This document shows, in pieces, positions 37,474 to 50,342 of a stretch of DNA of 64,000 nucleotides. This stretch comes from Tanytarsus gracilentus (taxonomy: Eukaryota > Arthropoda > Insecta > Diptera > Chironomidae). Position 1 is the stretch's first letter. The number at the start of each line of letters is the position of its first letter. Made by a program: the position numbers and the translations under genes. The notes under the pieces are model-generated. The model did no database searches. It saw only the letters and a program-made list of their open reading frames with translations, and was not told the origin of the DNA. Location of the stretch: assembly GCA_038502055.1 (NCBI GenBank), contig JAXRKN010000036.1:3658001-3722000 (forward strand). Direction: 5' to 3'.

Positions 37474-38620
37474 GCAAAAATTCCTTAATCTCTCTCCAGT
37501 TTTTAAAACGGTTTTTTATTTTGAATTCCTTTTCCTCGTCGCCAAAGAATCTGTAAGGAATTTTTAAAAAATCAATAAATGTAATGAAAATCACACATGA
37601 CTCAGTCGGCTTGATATTTATTCAAAAAGTGATTCAATTGAATGTTCGACTAAAAAGATCAAATCGCATTGAACTTGAAAAAGAATTCAATAATTTTTTA
37701 TCATTCTTGATTCTATTAAGTCACTTATAAGATTATGTTAATGCTCGTGAGATTATTGGGTCGAGTACAAAACAATTTCATTCAATAAAGAAAATTTTTG
37801 ATTTATCGCTGACCGGTCGAAGGTCATAGCCCTGTTTCGATTTAAATGCATACATTTTTTTGACAAAAACTCACCAGCATTTATAAATTGTGTCAATTAC
37901 TTTCGGACGATTATCGATTGAAAAAGTCAATTAATAAAATTTAAGTTATTTTTTACTGAACTCATGTTTGTAAAATTTATTAATTATTCTCCGGATTAAC
38001 TTGAATTATTTTAATTGCACTTCAGATTTTATTTTTTAGGAGTTTTCACAATGATTTCTAGTTCTCTTCTGAGGGCATATTTGGAGAGTTTTTACAACCG
38101 AGCGCTAATGTTGATGATTATTTGAGCGAACGGTCGTAGTTTGAGACATGCTTGGGAATTTTATTAAAACATTAACGAAATTTAAGGTTAGAAAATTTTA
38201 AAAAATTTTGAGGTTAAATTTAAAAATCAATTAGGCGTTAAAGAGTTCAAACTTATTAAAATTTTATTAATTATTTATTTTGTTCATTTTTTTATGGAGA
38301 GTTCAGACAAGTTTAGAAAACTTACTAAAATTTGAATTAAAAGCGATTTTCAATTAATTTTTTATTTTTAAGTTTCTTTTAAAATTTTCAATGAATTTTT
38401 ATAAAACTTTCTCGTAAAACTTAAAAATTTGTTAAAGTTTTAAATAATTAAATTCTTCATCTTAAAATTTAATCAAAATTTTTTGACATTCTGCCATTAT
38501 TTTTTGTCTAACAAATTTTCCCTCAAAGCCTGCTCGCTGCATTTTCTCCTCCCTCTAAAAAAATTAGATTGCAAAAAGTTTTCATTTTTTTAAAAATAAT
38601 CTCATTTTTCCCTCTTTGCA
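37474..38620. other. Shared upstream region of two divergent genes
   Basis: This lies between the leftward leucine-rich-repeat gene and the rightward type II membrane protein gene. I see no TATA/initiator pair with the spacing found elsewhere in the window, so these promoters are probably TATA-less. No other feature is supported. Confidence 0.45.
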
Positions 38621-39808
38621 ATGCGAACAAAAAATTTCATCTTTCTCTTGGTTCTCGTGATAGTCCTTAGCGTTCTTTTAATTGTGTTAGGTCCAAGCAA
38701 CAATGAGAATTTAGCGAATATTCAGAATCTAGCGAATAAACAATTTAGACAAATTAAGGTGAGCCGTCTGAAGAGAGAAAAATAGAAAATTCGGGGAAAA
38801 ATTAAATTTTTCTTCTATTTTAAGGAAAATTTGCGAGTGGAGAAGAAAGAAAAAGAGTTGGAAGTCGATCCAAAGTATTTGCAGTTGTTGGGCTTTCAGG
38901 TCGATTTCACAAGCGCAAGTTCGACGACACGCGGATCAACTCAAGTTTATAATATCACGCGACAAAATTTCTCAATTGTCAGCTATGTGCTTCAAAATGA
39001 GCTGGCCGCAGCAATTTTGCAACTTCAAAATCTCGCAGCTGTCCTGCCTTCCGAGAATCTCCTCATCTACGATCTGGGCCTTACCGAGACAGATCAACTG
39101 ACACTCTCAGCCTTCTGTAACGCCAGCACGATTAAATGCAATATTTTAAAGCATGATTTTAGTCAATATCCATCGTACATTTTGGATGATAAGCTTCATC
39201 TGTACCGTCCCATCTTAATTAAGCACGCTTTAATGCGATTTCGTACAATTTTATTTATGGCTAATAATGTTCGATTTCGGAGTGGCTCGAATAAGCTTTT
39301 AAATGACATTCGAAAGAGGACGCAAGAGCAGAGTCATGTGACGAGTCTCGAAATCAAAAAACTACCAATAACATCCAACACACATCCGAAACTCTTCGAT
39401 TATTTTAATTCCGATGCCGATTCGTTTTTGTTTGTGCGGCAAGTCACACTTCATGCCGTCTTCTTCCATCAGAGTAAATTTTTGGACGATAAAATTTTGC
39501 TACCATGGCTGAAGTGTGTGTTGACGCCTCAGTGTGTAATTCCAATTGGCACCTCCAACAGTAATCATTGCAAATTCAATAAGAAACCGCAATATCGATA
39601 CTCAGGATGTCATGACTACGACGAGTCGGCCTTCAATGTGATTTGCGGATTGACCTTTAACTTCAAAGAGGCAAAATATTCCTACGACACGCAAGACGGT
39701 CCGCTCTTCTTCAAGGAGTCGCTGGAAGACTCGATAAGAATTCTCGATAATCGTAAGCGTAACATAAGTGAAACAAGTGAACATCCTTACAGTGAGGGCG
39801 AGCGATAA
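38621..39808 (+). CDS. Type II membrane protein, DUF1647-like putative glycosyltransferase
   Basis: Exons 38621-38758 and 38825-39808 join in phase 0 across a 66-base intron and give 373 residues. Residues 1-25 are a short basic start and one hydrophobic span (FIFLLVLVIVLSVLLIVLG), which fits a signal anchor with the bulk in the Golgi lumen. A charged stem follows. The luminal part has the segment ENLLIYDLGL, then FCNASTIKCNI, and later conserved-looking LPWLKCVLTPQCVIPIG and GCHDYDESAFNV. The YDLGL motif and overall order recall the DUF1647 group of nematode and insect membrane proteins, thought to have a glycosyltransferase-like fold. That link is from memory of the family pattern and the catalytic activity is unproven. 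Position and orientation suggest a stand-alone gene. Confidence 0.7.
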
Positions 39809-40806
39809 ATTTAATTTATCTAGTTGAGGAAAAGAAATCACATGGCTGTTGATTAATTTAAAGATTATTTAAAAAGAAGATGTGTCGATTTTAAGGACAT
39901 TGTGGAAATATCTAGCGATGACGTCGTTTTGGAAAGTTTTAGAATTTTTGAAATTCACGTGAGGAATTTTTAAAAATTTCACTCTTTCCAAAGATAAAAT
40001 TGAATGACCAGAAAAATTAAATTTTAGCAATTTAAGTCCAGTTTAAATGCTTCTCGATCAAAACGCTTTTTATGATAAAAAAATATTTTTGAATCTTCAA
40101 AAAGAAAGCTGATAAAAGTTTTTTAAATTATCAAATTAAAGTATAACTTTTTTCACGCAAGTCTCTTTTTCATATTTAGGAAATAACTTAATGACAAACT
40201 TCATAAATCAAGAAATGCGAACGCTTTAAAAAATTTAAATTTCAAGCCACGATAAAATTTTCAAATTCATAAAATCAAGCAAGGTACTTACAATAGCAAA
40301 ATGCACACACCGACGAAATTGTAAACACACAAATGATAATTACTCAAAAAAAAGAAACCAAACTCAAATCATTAAAAAATATTCACGCAATTATTTATTT
40401 TCCCTACAAGTGTATTTTTTTTTGTTCTCAAGAATTTTAGTTGTTAGTCACTTGCGTGCAGTTTAGGATGGATTAATATCGTTATAAATTTAAATTTCTA
40501 ACGATTTTAGTCTACTTCTAACGTGTCATGCGATAAAATATATCCCGTGTAAAAAGATCACTCAAGTTTATGCTGTTTTAAAGCATTTTTCAATTCATTA
40601 AAAACTGTTTTTATTTTTATAAGACTTTATAATTTTTTTGACTATAACTTATGCAAAAAAAATTGAAAAATAAAAAAAAATTTGTCAATCCTCAGAGAAA
40701 AAGAAATGTTTTCATTAAGAAATTAAGGAAAATGCGCTGCATCTAAGGCTTTGGGAGAAGTAACGAACTAGTGTGCTTTAATTTATTTAGGAATCCCATC
40801 GCATGA
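39809..40806. other. Intergenic, convergent 3' flanks
   Basis: AT-rich DNA between two convergent genes. The minus-strand AATAAA in about 40782-40787 is well placed to end the processing peptidase transcript. Nothing else is supported. Confidence 0.5.
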
Positions 40807-42612
40807 TTAGCGAAACAATGACAGTCGTTTGCCTGGCATTACACCATTTTGCAAAATACCCGCTTGAATGTCTTTGATCGTTGGAATTCCTTGAACTTGA
40901 CCGCGAGCAGCTAAAGCGGGAGCAGACGAGAGGAATCTTCGAGCGACACGCTGAATGTCTTCGGGAGATATTTTTTCTAAAATAAAAAAAAATAATTAAT
41001 CATTTTTAAGTTTAACTTTTAAATAAATCTCACCTATGGCATCAATAAAATGTTGAGTTTTCTTCCTTTGACCAGTTGCAAGCACTTGTCTGCCAATGTC
41101 TTCAAAAACGACAGGTCTCGATTCAAGATTCATGAGAAGCATTGACTGAAGTTGTGTTTTAGCTCTTTTAAGTTCTTGACCGCCCGGTGCCTGTCCCATA
41201 TTAACCAATTCCTTTGTAATCACCTCAACCATTCCTCTTGCGTGCGTTGGCGGTGCACTTGCGTGTATGCAAAACAGACCACTGTCCATGTATGCATGAT
41301 TATATGCAGTCGCACTATACATCCAATGATAGCGATTGAGAATATTTGTGTACAATCGCGTGTACATTCCTTTGCCGGGACCACCAGCTGAAAATGAGCC
41401 ACCACCGCCCATCATAATGTTGAGAACGCAAGCAGCGATAAAATCGTCATCTTGATGTGAGCATCCTTCTAATGCAATAACAATGTGAGCGAGTTCAGGA
41501 AGACCAGCTGACGCGTGAATTGGAATTTCACATTCTTCAATTTTACTTCCACCTGTGTATTGAGCTATTGACGCATCGACAGCATTAGCACCGCGATTTT
41601 TGATGTCTTCCAATTCCCATGTCGCTTTACCCTCAACAAAGTGCTTTTCGACTGACCTCACGAACTCATCATGCTGCACACCGACTCCAGCGACGACCAT
41701 TCGCTGTGGCGTATGATGATATTTAAGATATGTCAAGAGCATATTTCTATCGATTAATGGTGCATTTGTTGGTGGACAGAGTTTTGGCAATCCAAGCGTA
41801 TTATCTCGATATGCAGCCGCATGAATCATGTCCATGAGAATTGGCTCTTGTTCGGGTCTCATGTGAAGTGATTCGAGTTCAAATTGTACAATTTGTTTAG
41901 CAACGTCGACTTCATCTGGCCGCAGTTGAGGTCTAAGAACAACTTCTGCAAGCACTTTTGTGACTTGATCGAGTCCTCTCGAATCTGCTGATGCTGCATA
42001 AATGAAAGTATCGCGTGTCGATTGACAATCACAAATTCCACCGTGTTGTTCGAGCTCTTTGAGGATTATGTCCTTCTCTGGATATTCGATTGTAGAGTTG
42101 AATGCCAATTTCTCGAGGAAATGTGAAATTCCACTAGGATAAGCAACCTCATATCGTGGTCCCGAATCAATTACAACGCCAATCGTACAAAATTGTCCAA
42201 AGCGATTCTCTGATGCTACACGAAGACCATTCGAGAGTGTTGTTACTCTCGTTTCCTCCTGTTCACCACGAACTGAAGCGTACTCGACCGTTGTGAGATC
42301 TAAAAAAATTAAAGCACGAATTAGTTCTGGATGTTTCTGAAAATAATTTATTTTCACCTGTTAATGGCTCTGTGAGTGGCGGAAATGGTGTCACGATATC
42401 TTTGGACGGAATATTTACAGTCGGTCCATCAAGATTGCTCGCTTTTCCTGAATTCTCTCCAGAATTGTGTGTCGAAAAATTTCGTAAGAATCTAAAGATT
42501 TACAGCATTAATTATGGACTTTCTTGATTGCACTCGATTTGTTTACTCACTTGGCTTGATTTCTGAATAATTTACACGATGCAATTCTTTTAATGTCTAG
42601 TCTTAAAGCCAT
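40807..42612 (-). CDS. PMPCA: Mitochondrial processing peptidase alpha subunit
   Basis: Four exons (42612-42551, 42491-42358, 42299-41034, 40976-40807) give 543 residues; the three introns are 57-59 bases and every phase fits. The start MALRLDIKRIASCKLFRNQAK is basic and amphipathic, a mitochondrial presequence. The M16 peptidase fold follows: TRVTTLSNGLRVASE, then DSGPRYE and GISHFLEKLAF. In this last motif HFLEK replaces the zinc-binding HxxEH of the beta subunit, as expected for the inactive alpha subunit. The glycine-rich substrate-handling loop GGGGSFSAGGPGKGM is intact. With the beta subunit it removes presequences from imported proteins in the matrix. The length matches the family. The coiled-coil gene ends only 187 bases upstream on the same strand, so the promoter must be compact; a 5' untranslated intron (donor GTGAGT near 42674, acceptor CACAG near 42624) is possible. 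Confidence 0.95.
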
Positions 42613-42799
42613 GTTTTTTTATCTGTGAAATTTTAAATTTTTGATTCTAAAAAAAATCACCTTTTCACTCACAGGGGGAAAGTAAATTTGACGCTCAGCC
42701 GTAAAAAGTTTGACGCGGAAAAAATGTGAACAAAGAGATGAAATAAAGTATCAAGCAAGAACGTGCTTGTAATTTTTTTAAACTTTAAAATATTTTTTA

Positions 42800-44795
42800 T
42801 TATTCATCAAATTCAACAACTCTCTTCATTATTTCACTCGGCGCTGATAAATCGGAACTGCTGTTGTCATTGCTTGCTTCTGAATTAGATTCATCTTCAT
42901 CGCCTTCTATTCTCCTTCTTTGCATTTCCATTCTTCGTGTAAAAATTTGATTTTTCGATGTAAATGTGCTGGTGGCTCGAATATTTTTTTCAGATGCATG
43001 CGAGGATGATTTGCCTTCTCGTGTCGATGATGCTTCATTGTCAGCAGTTTTAGTCAAATTTGCTGAGTCGGTTGCATTTTGATGATTTTGTAATTTCTCT
43101 ATCGATGATTGAGTGACATCGTCGACAATTTGTGTGAACATTCCTTTGAGTTTTGACTGCAATTTCATTATGATGCTATCGCTCATTTTATCTTCAATTG
43201 TAATTGATGACTTAGGTTGGAGTTCATCGTCTGAATCGATCTCAGCAGTGCTGACTTGCAATTTATTGTTGGAAAAAACATCAGAGCTTTCGTGAGCTTT
43301 TTTAATGATTTCATGATCAGTGAATTCTTCAGAGCTTTTCTGAGGTTTTTCATCACTTTCTTGCTCCGCTAAGTTTTCCAAGCTGTCAAGATAATTTACA
43401 CTGTCATCACCACTGCTTGATGCTAAAATAAAAAATGTTTTTACGTGACATAATATGTAAAATATTCCTTCATAAATATTCAACAACTTACAGTCGCCAG
43501 TTGAAGTATTTTCACTGTCTTCGTCACTCTTTTCATCCAGCAAGCTGTTACCGATACTCATTGAACCATTCAAGCAAATCATCGAGGCATTGCATGCTGT
43601 TGCGCTATCTTTATTTTCATCATCAAACACCCTCCGCTCTAATTCATTATCATCGATCTCAATTTGTGGACATTTAATCTGTGTCGATGTCTTTTTAACT
43701 TCTCTCATTATCCCATCATCGATTGTGTCATAATCAATCACTTCCTCTCGACTCGCTTCCGATACTTTTTCGCTCACTTCATCGCAGGCCTTTAAAATCT
43801 CGCTAATTTCAACTACTTCAGATGCGCGATGATAAAGTTCATCATTTTCGTCATCGATAAATTCCTTTTGCATAAAGCTGGGCTTTTTGATTTCATTAAT
43901 CAAATCATCGCAATAATTCAACGTTGACACTTTTGGGTGGGGAGCTCGACAACTTTCACCTAAATGGGAGGCATTTTATTAAATTTAGAGCTCGATGGAG
44001 CAAAATGTGTAGGAAAATTGAATGTTTGGAGTATGTTCGTTAATTAGGTCACAATTAATTTATAAATTTAAGTTATTTTTAAAATATGAATTAAATAATT
44101 GAAATAATTAAATTTTATAGAAGTGACACAATTTAAGCTTAGCCCTTGGATTCAATATTAAATTACCATCATAATTTCGCTTCTCAGAATTCGATTTAAG
44201 CTCATCATCAACTTTTGTATGTTTTTCCACACTCGACACCCACTGACGGCCAGTTGATGGATTACTTGACTGATGACTAACTAAAGAATCAACGGTTGAT
44301 GGTCTTGATCCTTTTTTACTCAAATAACTTGACGAAAAATAATTTCCGAATTCATTTCGCCGTTCGAGCATTTCACGCTTCATTTGCAGCTTACTCATTG
44401 TACTCGCAACTTTCCTGATTGATTGTTCTTGAATTGCGTTTCGATTATTTTTGCTAAAAGAATTTCCAGCTTGAAGCATTTTGTTTCGACGTTCGTTAAG
44501 CTCGCGCACGTGTTGAGGAAATTTTTGAGATGATTTCTGAAGCCAACCATTTTTTGTTGTCTCGCCAGTTTCATTGAGCTTTTGGTTGTCAATTTTAAAA
44601 GTGTATTTATTGTGCAAGTTTCTAAAAGTCGCTAATTTTTCTTCTTTTGTCACTCGTGGCTTGTGAAGAATTTGCAGAGTTTCGTATTCTCTCTTCAGAA
44701 ACGATATAAGAGAAGCTTGGCGCTTTTCAATTAATTTAAGCTCTTCCTCTTTTTTAGCAAAAGTTTGTAACAACAAATAATTTTGAACATCCATG
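42800..44795 (-). CDS. Unrecognised protein: N-terminal coiled coil, acidic Ser-rich C-terminal half
   Basis: Three exons, 44795-44168, 43959-43492 and 43422-42800, join in phase 1 at both junctions (GTAATT and GTAAGT donors) to give 572 residues. At first sight these look like two separate genes, but the phases and acceptors connect them. Residues 1-60 (MDVQNYLLLQTFAKKEEELK...) form a probable coiled coil. The next 150 residues are basic and contain another helical stretch (MSKLQMKREMLERRNEFGNYF). The second half is very acidic and Ser-rich (DDENDELYHRASEVVEISEI and others), with a final basic patch RRMEMQRRRIEGDEDE and the C-terminus MKRVVEFDE. There is no signal peptide or membrane span, so it is probably nuclear, cytoskeletal or centrosomal; this is a guess from composition only. 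The ATG at 44795 has a good context (GCCATGG) and is preferred to one at 44827. Confidence 0.65.
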
Positions 44796-46543
44796 GCCGA
44801 AAAAAAATTAACTTTAAAAAATTTCAAAGATTACTGTGATGGATTTCACAAAAAAGCTTCATTTGTGATACTGAAAAATTTGCAAATAATTTCGACGGCA
44901 TTAAAATTGAAAAGGGAAAATTTTGCTTATTTTGTGACATCAAAAGAAATTTTATGAGTTCAATTTCCATTTCGGGGAATTATTTAAAACGATCAAAAGT
45001 TGCGAAATAAATTTTCTTTTAATCTCCGATTTTTATTCAAAGAGTATCAAAGTTGAAAAATCCAATAAACACGTTCACTCAATTAAAATCAGATTGTTTA
45101 CAAATTTGATCACGTTTCTTGGAAAATTTCAATAATTGATTTTAAATCATTCAAACATTAAATCCTAATCATGATTGTTCAAACTCACCTCCGAGACATT
45201 GTAATATGAGCAATTTTCTTATCTTTTAGAAAATTTATTTTCTCCCTTGGGATTTGTCATGGAAAATAATTTGCTCAATTTGAAACACGAGAATTTACAG
45301 ACAAACTGAGTGACTTGACAAAATCTTTTCGAAACATAAAGACAATTATTTTAAATTTGTCAAAAGCCTAAAAAAGGAAAATTTAAATTAATTCTTTTTA
45401 AAGTCAATCTTGCATAAAAAATAATTTTTAACAAAATTAAACTTTTTAGTTAAAGAACTAAACCGAACGTAATTTTTAAATGTTTCCCACAACATCCTTT
45501 ATCTTTTCATTTTAACACGACAAGCAGGTAATTAATCTTTCAATTCCATTTCGAGCAGTTAAAAGGTTCATAAATTGTTTTTATTGTTTTAACTTATGGT
45601 TCTTAAAAAGCTCTTCAGAATTCAATGATAGATATAATGGACATTTTGAGCGCCCTCATGACAAATAATGAATTTTTTGGGATCATTAAAAAATTGATAA
45701 ATGGTTGAACATTTTGTGTAAATGCTTTTTCCTAGATTGGGTAATTAATAATAATGTGAGAAAAAGCTTTTGCAAATCAACAAACACAAAAAGAGCTTTC
45801 ATAAGCAGGTTTCAGTTGGAATTTATGTTCACACATTAAATGCTCTCTGTTTAAGCTAAAGATGCTTCACAACTCAACTCATCGCATACAAAAGCAATAA
45901 ACGGAAATTTATGGAGTGAAACATGCTCGCGAAATATTTTTAAAGAATCTTATTGTGACACTAATATTTGCAGAAACTTCTTAAACATGTGAAGAGGAGT
46001 TGATGGTTTGAAGGAATGTTTAAAAGATTAAATTTTCGGGTGTGTTTAAAATTCGTTTGAGGTCGAAAAATATATTTTTAAATCAAATTTTTTATTTCTA
46101 AAAAAAATTTATTTTAATTTTTTAAAAATAAAAGTCCTAACTTTTTTTGTAAAATTCAAGTTTATTTTATCAATAAACACTTTCTTCTTTTTCCTTTTTC
46201 ACTTTCTTTTTGTTCAGTAAAAACTTGAGAAAATTTTATTGAGCTTTTCAGAGAGTGGACAAAATTTGAGAGAGAGCAAAAAGTTAAAACCTCGATATAT
46301 CGTAAGAAAACTTTTGCTCTCATTTTATGAATTTCTCACCTAAAAAATATCTTCAACACTAGTCAACGAGCCACAAAATGAAAAATTCACAAGAAAACAT
46401 AAATTTTCTTTAGACGCGATGTCTGAAGCTGTGGTTAATGTACAAAATTATGCTACACGAAATTTTAGTGCACAATTATTAGCCTCGTATAAAACTTTAC
46501 ACTTTTATTAATTAAAATTTTCTTACTCGAGGGGAAAAGTGAA
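44796..46543. other. Intergenic stretch
   Basis: AT-rich upstream sequence of the coiled-coil gene and 3' flank of the ASB17-like gene. I see no gene or repeat of note. Confidence 0.45.
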
Positions 46544-46560
46544 TTTTATTACATTTTATT
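46544..46560 (-). terminator. Tandem poly(A) signals of the ASB17-like gene
   Basis: Two AATAAA hexamers lie on the minus strand 48-65 bases after the stop codon, a normal placement for a short 3' untranslated region. Confidence 0.55.
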
Positions 46561-46607
46561 ACGTTATACATCATGAATTTTATGATCCGTGGATAAATAG
46601 ATTGTCG

Positions 46608-49085
46608 TCAGTCTTGCATCAAGTCAAGATAGCGCTTTAAAGCTCGTGGAATTTTCAGCGCTTTAATTCCATGAGGAAGTTGATAATTTTGTCTGAGGAG
46701 TTCACGTACTTCACATCTAAATTTGAGAAAATGAGGAAATGAAATATTTTTTTAGGAAATTAAAAAATTTGAAGTGAAAATTTAACGACCGGTTTTTTTT
46801 AAGTTTAAAGAAATCAAAAAAATTTCAAGCTTGTTTGCATTAAAAAGATTTGAAGCTTTTCCAAAATTATTGTAAATTTTTCCATAAGATAAAAAATATT
46901 TTTGAAAGTTCAACAAAGGCTTTTCAGAAATGTTTTGATAACTTTTCACTTTTAATTCAAAAGCCCATCAATTTTCATCGCGTTTCCTCTTCACAAGAGC
47001 AAACACTCGCTCTAGACTGAAAAAAGCAGGAAAAACGTGAGAGGTTGAAGATAAATTCAATTGAATAATGGTGCATGAAACTTGAATAAAGCACAATGAA
47101 TGGATAGAAGAGACCTGCACAAGTGTTTGAGCTCAACAACACCGAAAACTCTGTTTGGCTGAACAATTTTTCGCTCTATTAAATTCGAATACTTTTTCAG
47201 GAACATTTGCCTCCTCGCTTCAAAAACGAATGGCTAAAAGAGATGAGATGTGAAAAATTAGTTTCAACTTGTGAGTTTAAAGAGGAAAAATTTATAACCT
47301 TATAAGGCAACTCAATGAAAGGAACTGCAAGCATCAAAATCTTGAAGCATGACACGAGCTGATAAGGATAAGACGAACTTTCGTCATATTCTTTCAATTT
47401 TTCAAGCAACGCCTCGACGGGTGACGTTCCTCCATCATTTGCATTCGGGTTTGCTCCATAGCGTAGAAAAATTAAAAGAATGTCCGGAGCTGTTGCCTGC
47501 AAGCTCACTCGGAGTGGAGATGATCGCCCGCATGACTCGATTGGAACATCTATGAAACTGTTTGATGAAATTTTTTTAATTAGAAGATAATTAAGTCTTG
47601 AGTTCATTCAAAAATTAAAGGGTGTACAACTCAGGATTGAACAATAAAATATTTAAAATTATCACAATTAAAATTTAATGAAAAAATTATTTAGTAAAGT
47701 TACTTAAAGGTTTTCTTCCCTTGTTCATTAAAATAAATTTTCAAATTTCGTTGAACTTTGCACATTTTTTCCAATTTAAAAACCAAAATGCAACTCACGG
47801 AACATGCTGCTCGTTTATTCTGAAAAACAAACGTTCGCGGCAAGCGTGATGCATGAAGAACACCATGGCTCTGCAATTTTCATCCTTTAAAATTTTTACG
47901 TGTTGAAATTTGGTAAATGTAAATTGAATTTTTAAATAAATTGTTACCTGGTCCTTGAAGTCACTTCGCCAACCGGCGATAAAATATGGAGCGTTCGAGC
48001 CAAAAATTGCACCGAGAAAAATCCTCTCGAAAGTCTCTTCGCAGTCATAAATCTCTTCTGCAAGAAAATTTTTAGTAAAAAATTCTTTTGTGCAAAATTT
48101 AAACTCACTTAAAAGTGCACAAATGAGTTGAGAGTCTTTGATACCCCAGTTCCATGAAACTTTTAATGCGATGTAAAGCACGTTGTGATATTTTCCCATT
48201 CTGCAAATCTGAGTTGAAAAATTTTTTATTTAACATCGTGAATGCATGCTGGAGGTGTAAAGTTATGTGTTATGTGAATGCAGAAGTTGTGTGTAAAAAC
48301 CTTTTGAAAGGTTGGAAACAGGTGTGAATTTATTAAAAAAAAATTCTGAAAGATAAAAACTTAAATTTTTATCTCAATTCATTTTAAAAAATATTCAAGG
48401 GTTGAGAAATTTTAAATATTTTTAAAATAGTTTCTCGCCCCCTTTTGAAAATTTCAAACAATAGAATTTTTGCCTTTCTGAATAGAAAAAAAAATTTAAA
48501 TGTGAAAGAATTTCCGCAAAACAAGTGATGGAAATAAATATTTTATTTTAGTATTTTCATCCCTGCAAAAAAATGATGTCGAAGTGAATCACATCTCAAT
48601 GCTAAAAAGAGAATATCAACAAGACTTTTCCTTTTAGTAAGCAACAAACTTCATGCACATGTAGTTAAAAGTAATTTTACATTTATTGATATTGAGCTAG
48701 TTTTTACGACTTCAATCCAGCAATAAAACTGATACAAAGAGGAAACTTTTTCGTAATAAAAGTGAGTGCAAAAATTGTTGCAATGAATCGTTATGTACCT
48801 TCGAATTCTGAGCCTTAATTGACTGATGATAGTTTATGGCCGATTTCACAGCCAAACAACTTGCCTCCTCGTTTGATATATTTTGTCCTTTATTGCATGC
48901 ACGATAAAAAATTGAATAAAGTTTTCTCTTTGAAACCATTTCACACTTCACTGACCTGCTATGCACCCGGATATGATTGAATCCAATTGATCGATCACAT
49001 TTTGTCGACTCTGACGAGTTTTTAGTCCGCTCCTCTCGTGACTCTCAATGATTTCCTCGAAAAAGCAATCAAAAATGAAGTCCAT
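46608..49085 (-). CDS. Ankyrin-repeat and SOCS-box protein, ASB17-like
   Basis: Eight exons keep one frame: 49085-48956, 48887-48799, 48208-48109, 48057-47948, 47884-47799, 47557-47299, 47233-47115 and 46716-46608, giving 333 residues. The middle holds an ankyrin-type segment (SPLRVSLQATAPDILLIFLR, then YGANPN, about residues 185-210). The C-terminus is a SOCS box: VELKHLCR, then LPHGIKALKIPRALKRYLDL (about 290-333), with the BC-box leucine/cysteine pattern and the IPxxLxxYL Cul5-box end. The order and length fit ASB17, a substrate-receptor subunit of Cullin-5/Elongin BC ubiquitin ligases. Vertebrate ASB17 is testis-biased; the insect role is unknown. Introns 3 and 4 (51 and 63 bases) are multiples of three without stops. 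Donors of exons 6 and 7 (GTTATA and GTCTCT) are weak; these junctions rest on frame and family pattern. Confidence 0.8.
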
Positions 49086-50342
49086 TGTTAATGAGTTCCA
49101 TTCAAAGACAAGCGAACGACTAAAAATTGATTTATTTCTCCTCTATCGCTTCACATTGCGCTTGAAGCCATTGAAATGTTAGAAAATTTCTTGCATAATG
49201 TCTATTAATATTGATTTATGCTCTCTTTAGGGACATTCTTTACTATCCTAGCATTTCACGATCAACAGGTAATTTTCAAACTTTTTTTAATTCACTTCTT
49301 TTTTTCTATCGCAATTTTAATTGTAAAACTTTTGCAGTTTAATCAAACATGACTTAGTTGCATGTGTTTGATAAGTTTGTTGAGAAAAGTTTCAGTGTTG
49401 AGTACGGTCTCAATGAGTTGTTTAGTATCGAGTTGATGAGATTAATTTAGTGTGAATTTGTTCAGTGAAGTATTTTTTTGAATAATTGATGATAAATTTT
49501 TTGATAATATTTTTAATCCATTATTACATTTATAATCCTCTTATACAATACATCTGTAAACAGGAGGAAAATATAAAAAAAACTAAAACTGAACCTTTTT
49601 CAAATTATTTATAGAATTTTTTTCAACCCAAAACTGCAAAGTGATATGAAAATAATTGAAATATTTATTTGTGTGACAATAATTTTTCCTTCAAGGTAAT
49701 TTGTAACAAAAATTATTATCCAATTTGTTATTTAGAAAACATCAAAAGCTTAAAAAGATTTTTCATGCTCGAGAGATTTTTCTTATTTTGTCGCGTGGCA
49801 CGAACAAAATGAAAATACTCGACATTGACGAAGATGCTTGACATTTCATTTTATTATAGTAAAATTTAATATGTCAAACGCGATTTATAAAAAAGCACAC
49901 TCCGTAACATGAAACCGCAATTTTTCCTTGTTAAATTTTATTTATTTTTTTTTTGTTGATCAAATAAATAAAATAAAATTAGTCGTGTCGATGTCCAGTG
50001 GCAAAAGTTGGTTTGACATGAAAAATTTAATTCGGAATTTTGGAGTTGACCACAGAATATTTCCCGAACATGAGCCGTGACATCGACATTAAATATTTTA
50101 TGACTATTTATTGCACGCTTTAAAATTTAATCACAAAAAACATTTTAATTTTTAATTAAATTTTTTATTGCGCAATTATTTTGTCATCAATAATAAATCT
50201 AAAGTCTAATCATAATTTAATGACTGTGAAAATATTTTGGAAGTTTGTCAAATAAATTTCAAAACTTCTATAAATACAAAATACAAAATAATTTATATAT
50301 TTGAACCTTTTTATAATTTTAATAATGTGTATTTTTGCATCT
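49086..50342. other. Intergenic stretch
   Basis: This lies between two leftward genes. AT-rich; a minus-strand ATTAAA near 50320 may end the protease-fusion transcript. No gene supported. Confidence 0.45.
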
